Positions 59,648 to 64,000 of a DNA stretch of 64,000 bases are shown one piece after another. The DNA lies in the NCBI GenBank assembly GCA_963716855.1, contig CAVQUV010000005.1, positions 496,001 to 560,000 of the forward strand, given 5' to 3'. The DNA comes from JAGVSZ01 sp963716855 (GTDB lineage: Bacteria; Pseudomonadota; Gammaproteobacteria; Burkholderiales; SG8-39). Positions within the stretch are counted from its first letter, which is position 1. Each line of letters starts with the position of its first letter. The translations under genes were made by a program, and so were the position numbers. The notes under the pieces were generated by a model. That model was not told where the DNA came from. It worked only from the letters and a program-made list of their open reading frames with translations, and did no database searches.

Positions 59648-60798
59648 CGCTCGCAACGCTCGCGTCGCCGCTACTGTCCGATCGACATCGAATGATCGGC
59701 GAGGCGGTGCGCAAGTTCGCCGACGAGCGCGTCCGGCCGCAGGCGCAGGCGCTCGACGAGGCCGAGACTTTCCCGGCGGAGATCTATCGCGAGATGGCAG
59801 CGCTCGGATTGTTCGGCATCACGGTGCCGGAAGCGCTGGGCGGCGCGGGCGCCGACACGCTTGCCTACGCGGTCGTGATGGAGGAGCTCGCGCGCGGCTA
59901 TGCGTCGGTGGCGGATCAGTGCGGGCTGGTCGAGCTCGTGGGCACGCTGCTCGCCGAGCACGGCACCGCCGCGCAGCACGAGCGCTACCTGCGCCCGCTG
60001 CTGCGCGCGGAGCGGCGCTGCGCGTATGCGCTCACCGAGCCCGAGGCCGGCTCGGACCTCTCGAACCTGCGCACCACCGCGACGCACGCGGCCGACGGCT
60101 GGACGCTCACCGGCGAGAAGATCTGGATCCACAACGCACCGGTGTGCGACTTCGCGTGCGTGCTCGCGCGCACCGACCCGGAGGCGGGCCATCGGGGCAT
60201 GAGCATCTTCCTCGTCGACCGCGACGCCGCGGGCTTCGAGGTCGGCCGCAAAGAACACAAGATGGGGCAGCGCGCTTCGCAGGTCGGCGCGCTCTCGTTC
60301 GATGCCGTGGCGCTGCCGCGCGATGCGATGCTCGGCCCCGCGGGCCGCGGCTTTCACATGATGATGAGCGTGCTCGACAAGGGCCGCGTCGGCATCGCCG
60401 CGCTGGCGGTCGGCATCCTGCAGGCCGCGCTCGAGGCGTCGATCGAGTACGCGCAGGTGCGCCGGCAGTTCGGGAAAGCCATTGCCGAGTTCCAGGCGGT
60501 GCAATGGATGGTCGCGGACATGGCGAAAGATCTGCAGGCGGCGCGCCTGCTGGTACACGCCGCGGCCGCGAAGCTCGCGGCCGGCGAGCGCGCGACGCTC
60601 GAGGCCTCGATGGCGAAGTGCTTCGCCTCCGACGCCGCCGTGGCGCACACCGCCAACGCGGTGCAGATCCACGGCGGCTCCGGCTACATCCGCGGCTTCG
60701 AGGTCGAGCGCCTCTATCGCGATGCGAAGATCACCCAGATCTACGAGGGCACGAACCAGATCCAGCGGATGATCATGGCGCGGCAGCTACTCGGCTGA
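59644..60798 (+). CDS. Acyl-CoA dehydrogenase
   Basis: 384-residue FAD enzyme from GTG 59644. Segments: ITVPEALGGAGADTLAYAVV, CAYALTEPEAGSDLSNLRTT (flavin contact), QFGKAIAEFQAVQWMVADMA and C-terminal IYEGTNQIQRMIMARQLLG with the catalytic Glu at 368. Short/medium-chain or aryl/branched acyl-CoA oxidation; paired with the MaoC-like hydratase. Confidence 0.94.
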   Translation: MTLATLASPLLSDRHRMIGEAVRKFADERVRPQAQALDEAETFPAEIYREMAALGLFGITVPEALGGAGADTLAYAVVMEELARGYASVADQCGLVELVGTLLAEHGTAAQHERYLRPLLRAERRCAYALTEPEAGSDLSNLRTTATHAADGWTLTGEKIWIHNAPVCDFACVLARTDPEAGHRGMSIFLVDRDAAGFEVGRKEHKMGQRASQVGALSFDAVALPRDAMLGPAGRGFHMMMSVLDKGRVGIAALAVGILQAALEASIEYAQVRRQFGKAIAEFQAVQWMVADMAKDLQAARLLVHAAAAKLAAGERATLEASMAKCFASDAAVAHTANAVQIHGGSGYIRGFEVERLYRDAKITQIYEGTNQIQRMIMARQLLG

Positions 60799-60813
60799 CC
60801 CCCGGGCCCCGCG

Positions 60814-61512
60814 CTACGCGAGGTGCTTCTTCAGGAACGCCAGCGTCCTCGAGTTGGCGAGCTCCGCCGCCGCCTTGTCGTAGTGATCGCCTTTGTGCCG
60901 CGCGAACGCGTGGTCGACGCCGGGATAGCTGTGGATCTCGACGTTCGCCATGCCCTTCAACCCGTCCTTCACCTTCGCCTGGGCCTCGGGCGGTACGAAC
61001 TTGTCGAGCTCGGCGACGTGCAGCATCAGCGGTTTCTTGATCTTGCCCTTCTCGCCCAGCACGCCATCCAAGCCGACGCCGTAATAGCCGACCGACGCGT
61101 CGCAGTCGGTGCGCGCTGCGGTGAGGTAGGCGAGCTTGCCGCCGAGACAGTAGCCGATCGAGCCGACCTTGCCGGCGCACTCGGGGCGAGCGCGCAGCGC
61201 CTTGATCGTCGCGGCGATGTCCTTCATGCCGGCGTCGACGTCGAACTTCTGGAAGCACTCGAACGCGCGCGCCCACCCCTTCTCGCTGTAGTCGAGGTCG
61301 ATGCCCGGCTGCATGCGCCAGAAGAGGTCCGGGGCGAGGGTGACGAAGCCCTGCTTCGCGTACTCCTCGCACACGAAGCGCACGTTCTCGTTGATGCCGA
61401 AGATCTCCTGCTCCACGACGAGGCCGGGGCCCTTCCCGGCGGGAGGCAGGCAGAGATAGCCGCGGAACTTGCCGCCGTCCGCGGCGGTGATGTCGATGTA
61501 GGTGCCTGGCAT
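60814..61512 (-). CDS. Dienelactone hydrolase family protein
   Basis: 232-residue alpha/beta hydrolase. Nucleophile C122 in GSIGYCLGGKLAYL, Asp170 in HVAELDKFVPPEA, His201 in GVDHAFARHKGDHY and Glu36 in VVEQEIFGINENVR make up the dienelactone-hydrolase catalytic set. Such enzymes open dienelactones in chloro- or hydroxy-aromatic degradation. Start ATG 61510-61512 with GGAAAGGA. Convergent with the acyl-CoA dehydrogenase gene. Confidence 0.9.
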   Translation of the reverse strand: MPGTYIDITAADGGKFRGYLCLPPAGKGPGLVVEQEIFGINENVRFVCEEYAKQGFVTLAPDLFWRMQPGIDLDYSEKGWARAFECFQKFDVDAGMKDIAATIKALRARPECAGKVGSIGYCLGGKLAYLTAARTDCDASVGYYGVGLDGVLGEKGKIKKPLMLHVAELDKFVPPEAQAKVKDGLKGMANVEIHSYPGVDHAFARHKGDHYDKAAAELANSRTLAFLKKHLA

Positions 61513-61589
61513 CGCGAGTCCTTTCCTTTCGCGGGGTCGAGTCCGTGCGCCCCAGGGCGCAAGTCTACGCGCGCTGCGCGTCGATCGCG

Positions 61590-62297
61590 TCAGGCGGCGC
61601 GGCTGCTGAACGGGAAGCGCGCGACCAGCCGGAACGGCATCTCGCGCGCGGGCTGCTCGAACAGCGCGAGCGCGTCGAACCGCAGCGGCTCGTCTACAAG
61701 CGCTGCGACGGCGTGCTCGGCCGCCGCGCGCATGCCCGCGACGTGGTGGGGCGCCGCGCCGTCGAGGCTCCCGGTGAGCGTCAGGTGGAAGCGGAACTCG
61801 GAAAGCACGAACGGATAGCCGAACTCCTCGAGGTAGCGGTCCTGGCGCGGCGAGAGCCCGCTGCGCCGGCGCCGCGCGAGCTCCGCGGCGTCGAGCGGCG
61901 CGCGGAACCGCTCGAACTCGCGCACGCAGTCGGCGGCGAGATCGTTGACGCGACTCTCCCGCGCCGCGGGGACGAGCGCGAGGAAATCGTCGAGTTGCAC
62001 CACGTCGAGGCGCGGCACCGAAAACGCCGCGCGTTCGGCGCAGAAGCGCTCGAGCGCCGCCGCGAGCGCTTCCCGCGTGGCGCCCGCGCGCAGCGCGAAC
62101 GGCGCCTTGACCGTGGCGTGGAACCCGTACCGGCGCGGCTTCTCGGTGAAGGTCCGGAACTCGTCGGCGCCGACGCCGGGAACGACGGGCTGCGGGACCG
62201 CGGCGCCGGTGGCGGGATCGCGGCCGAGCCAGCTCGCGCCGAAGCGCCACCAGGCCGAGCCCTCGGCCGGCGCGAAGTAAAGGGCGAGACGCGTCAC
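61590..62297 (-). CDS. DUF1045 (2H phosphoesterase-like) protein
   Basis: 235 residues from GTG 62295-62297. Two H-x-T-x motifs, HATV in RRYGFHATVKAPF and HLTL in SEFRFHLTLTGS, place it in the 2H phosphoesterase superfamily; overall it resembles DUF1045 proteins often found with phosphonate (phn) genes. A separate PhnN/PhnM gene is not present here; the window's phosphodiester-type ABC importer is 45 kb away. Eighteen bp downstream of the kinase-receiver gene. Confidence 0.75.
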   Translation of the reverse strand: MTRLALYFAPAEGSAWWRFGASWLGRDPATGAAVPQPVVPGVGADEFRTFTEKPRRYGFHATVKAPFALRAGATREALAAALERFCAERAAFSVPRLDVVQLDDFLALVPAARESRVNDLAADCVREFERFRAPLDAAELARRRRSGLSPRQDRYLEEFGYPFVLSEFRFHLTLTGSLDGAAPHHVAGMRAAAEHAVAALVDEPLRFDALALFEQPAREMPFRLVARFPFSSRAA

Positions 62298-62314
62298 CGC
62301 CGCCGGCGGACGGC

Positions 62315-64000
62315 TCAGCTGCGGAACGGCGCGGTGATCCGCGTCGTGATGGAGCGCAGCTTGTCGAGGATCGAGCGTGCGGAAGAGGATTCGCGCACCG
62401 CGGCGGACGGGCGGGCGCGCTGCGTGCCCATCAGCTGCGGCGACTGCTTGAAGCTGTAGTAGCGCTCGAGCGCCGCGACCACGTGGCTCTGGAGAAGAGT
62501 GAGGTTCACCGGCTTGTTGATGAAGCGGAAGATGCGCGCTTCGTTGATCAGGCTGATGATCATCTCCGAGTCGGAGCGGCTGGTCGTCACGATCACCAGC
62601 GTGGCCGGGTGCTCCTGCTTGAGCAGCTTGAGCAGCACGGTGATGTCGACGCGCTGCGACTCCAGGTCGCAGATCAGCAACGCGACCTCGTTCATCGCGA
62701 GCGCATGCAGCGCGTCGTCGAGCGTGGGGGCATGCACGACGCGGCACAGATCGCCCGCCATCTCGCGCGCCGCGCGCGTCATGGTCGGGTCGTCGAGGAC
62801 GAGCGCGACGACGTCGTCGCTCGGCTTGACCGCGACCCGCGGCGGCGGGCTCGCCTCGAGGGCGATCGCGATGGTGACCGCCTCGGCGATCGTGCCCTGG
62901 AGGTCGTCCTGGTTCCAGGGCTTGGACACGAAGCGGTACACCTCGCCTTCGTTCACCGAGCCGACGATGGCGGCCAGATCCGAATAGCCGGTGAGCAGCA
63001 TCCGCACCGCGTTCGGGCGCAGGAGCTTCAGCTCGCGCAGCAGCTCGACGCCGAGCATCCCGGGCATGCGCTGGTCGCTCACGACCACGTGAAACGGCTG
63101 GGTGCGGGCGATCTCGAGCGCCTGCTCGCCACTCGCGGCGGTGACGACGTCGTAGGTGTCCCGGAACACGGCCTTTAGCGCGTTGGTCACGCGCTCCTCG
63201 TCGTCGACGAAGAGCAGTCGCGGCCGCTTCGGGCCCGCAGCGCGCGGCGCCGGGGGCGGCGGCGCGGCCTTCGACTCGGACGCCGGCGGCGGCGTTGCAA
63301 TCGCGCGCCGCAGGGCGCTGAGGTTGGTCGGCTTGAAGCGCTTGGTCCCGGACGGCGTCTCGTCGCTTCCGGGCAGGGTGACGTCCTGCTCGCCGGCGTC
63401 GGAAACGCTCGCGGGCAGCGGCTCGTTGTCGAACGCCGCGAGCAGCGCCTCGAGGAACTGGCGCGCGCTGCGGAACCGCGTCTCGGGACGCTTGGCGAGC
63501 GCCTTCAGGAGCACGCGGTCCAGTTCCTTGGACAGGCGCGGCTCGAGCGACGAGGGCAGCGCGGGGTCGCCCTCGAGCACCCGCTTCATCAGCGCCGCAC
63601 CCTGGCCCTCGAACGGCCGGCGGCCGGTGAGCACCTCGTACACGATGACCGCCGCCGAGTAGACGTCGCTGCGCTCGTCGGCGGGGTGGCCGTCGAACTG
63701 CTCGGGGGCCATGTAGTACGGCGTGCCCAGCACCTCGCCCATCATGGTCAGGTGGGACGCCTCCAGGCGCGCGATGCCGAAGTCGCTGATCTTCGCCGCG
63801 CCCATCTCGCTGATGAGGATGTTGCCGGGCTTGATGTCGCGGTGGATGACGCCGCGCGAGTGCGAGAACTCGAGGCCCTCGAGGATCTGCACCAGGATCT
63901 CGGGGAAGACCTTGAGCTCCGGACGGTACCCGGCGATCAGGTGATCGCGGAGGCTGCGGCCGAGCACGCACTCCATGGCGATGAACGCGTTCTCCTCGTC
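62315..64000 (-). CDS. Serine/threonine protein kinase fused to two response-regulator receiver domains (N-terminus beyond window)
   Basis: At least 560 residues; the 5' end lies past 64000. Kinase domain: catalytic loop HRDIKPGNILIS, DFGIARLEA and GTPYYMAPEQF (activation segment), ADERSDVYSAAVIVYEVLTG. A Pro-rich linker (PPPPAPRAAGPKRPR) joins to receiver 1: FVDDEERV, phospho-acceptor Asp in VVSDQRMPG, Lys in FVSKPWNQ. Receiver 2 (VALVLDDPTMTR ... LLICDLESQR ... INKPVNL) looks degenerate at the acidic pocket. The combination of Ser/Thr kinase and receivers links phosphorelay input to protein phosphorylation. The C-terminal 50 residues are Ser/Arg-rich. Confidence 0.9.
   Translation of the reverse strand, partial: DEENAFIAMECVLGRSLRDHLIAGYRPELKVFPEILVQILEGLEFSHSRGVIHRDIKPGNILISEMGAAKISDFGIARLEASHLTMMGEVLGTPYYMAPEQFDGHPADERSDVYSAAVIVYEVLTGRRPFEGQGAALMKRVLEGDPALPSSLEPRLSKELDRVLLKALAKRPETRFRSARQFLEALLAAFDNEPLPASVSDAGEQDVTLPGSDETPSGTKRFKPTNLSALRRAIATPPPASESKAAPPPPAPRAAGPKRPRLLFVDDEERVTNALKAVFRDTYDVVTAASGEQALEIARTQPFHVVVSDQRMPGMLGVELLRELKLLRPNAVRMLLTGYSDLAAIVGSVNEGEVYRFVSKPWNQDDLQGTIAEAVTIAIALEASPPPRVAVKPSDDVVALVLDDPTMTRAAREMAGDLCRVVHAPTLDDALHALAMNEVALLICDLESQRVDITVLLKLLKQEHPATLVIVTTSRSDSEMIISLINEARIFRFINKPVNLTLLQSHVVAALERYYSFKQSPQLMGTQRARPSAAVRESSSARSILDKLRSITTRITAPFRS

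Noticed and set aside
1..64000. tRNA, rRNA, IS element, integrase or phage genes
   Set aside because: None seen on reading both strands; a tRNA or RNA covariance search could still find a short one.

Overview
The window is about 64 kb of very GC-rich bacterial DNA, packed with genes on both strands. The content points to a free-living betaproteobacterium, probably Burkholderiales-like: a tripartite-tricarboxylate (Bug) receptor, several TRAP and branched-chain-amino-acid-type (Liv) importers, Rieske oxygenases, CoA ligases and a gentisate-type dioxygenase. No rRNA, tRNA, transposase, integrase, phage gene or CRISPR array was seen. This placement is inferred from gene content only.

Layout. 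1-10.5 kb: partial TRAP dctQ, IlvD-type dehydratase, HIBADH-family dehydrogenase, methyltransferase, orphan dctP, then FAD oxidase, FAH-family hydrolase and a full dctPQM. 10.7-19 kb: a large secreted hydrolase, a five-gene ABC importer operon ending in a class III phosphodiesterase, and livK-1. 19-26 kb: a tightly overlapping operon (Rieske oxygenase, two QueG-like double 4Fe-4S proteins, PaaK-like ligase), a CoA ligase whose 3' end is repeated in tandem, and a LigE-like GST. 26-33 kb: livK-2, livHMGF, class II aldolase, FAD amine oxidase. 33-38 kb: three small envelope genes, an MFS carrier, an NMT1-type lipoprotein with a Bug receptor, a Ser-rich coiled-coil protein and an SDR remnant. 38-43 kb: Rieske alpha/beta, short MetE-like methyltransferase and LeuC/LeuD-like hydro-lyase in one run. 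44-54 kb: amidase, NMT1 receptor, a second Rieske alpha/beta, RidA, NicX-like dioxygenase, PilZ protein, gentisate-dioxygenase-like bicupin, orphan molybdenum hydroxylase large subunit, HpcH/HpaI aldolase. 54-59 kb: TRAP dctPQM divergent from uronate-dehydrogenase-like and lactonase-like genes. 59-64 kb: MaoC, acyl-CoA dehydrogenase, dienelactone hydrolase, DUF1045 protein and a kinase-receiver protein cut by the window edge.

Taken together the genes describe a scavenger of aromatic and N-heteroaromatic acids, uronates and other organic acids: binding-protein importers feed ring oxygenases and ring-cleavage dioxygenases, CoA ligases and short hydrolytic routes to central metabolism.

Two local structures stand out. 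First, the end of the first Rieske beta gene is present twice, exactly 100 bp apart, encoding the same 13-residue tail plus stop, with 11 of 14 codons changed only at the third base. Second, the end of the CoA ligase gene plus a hairpin is repeated in 94-95 bp tandem units. Separately, at least ten genes carry apparent single-base frameshifts, mostly extra bases outside homopolymers. This looks like residual insertion error of a long-read or metagenomic assembly rather than biology, and gene ends were repaired accordingly.
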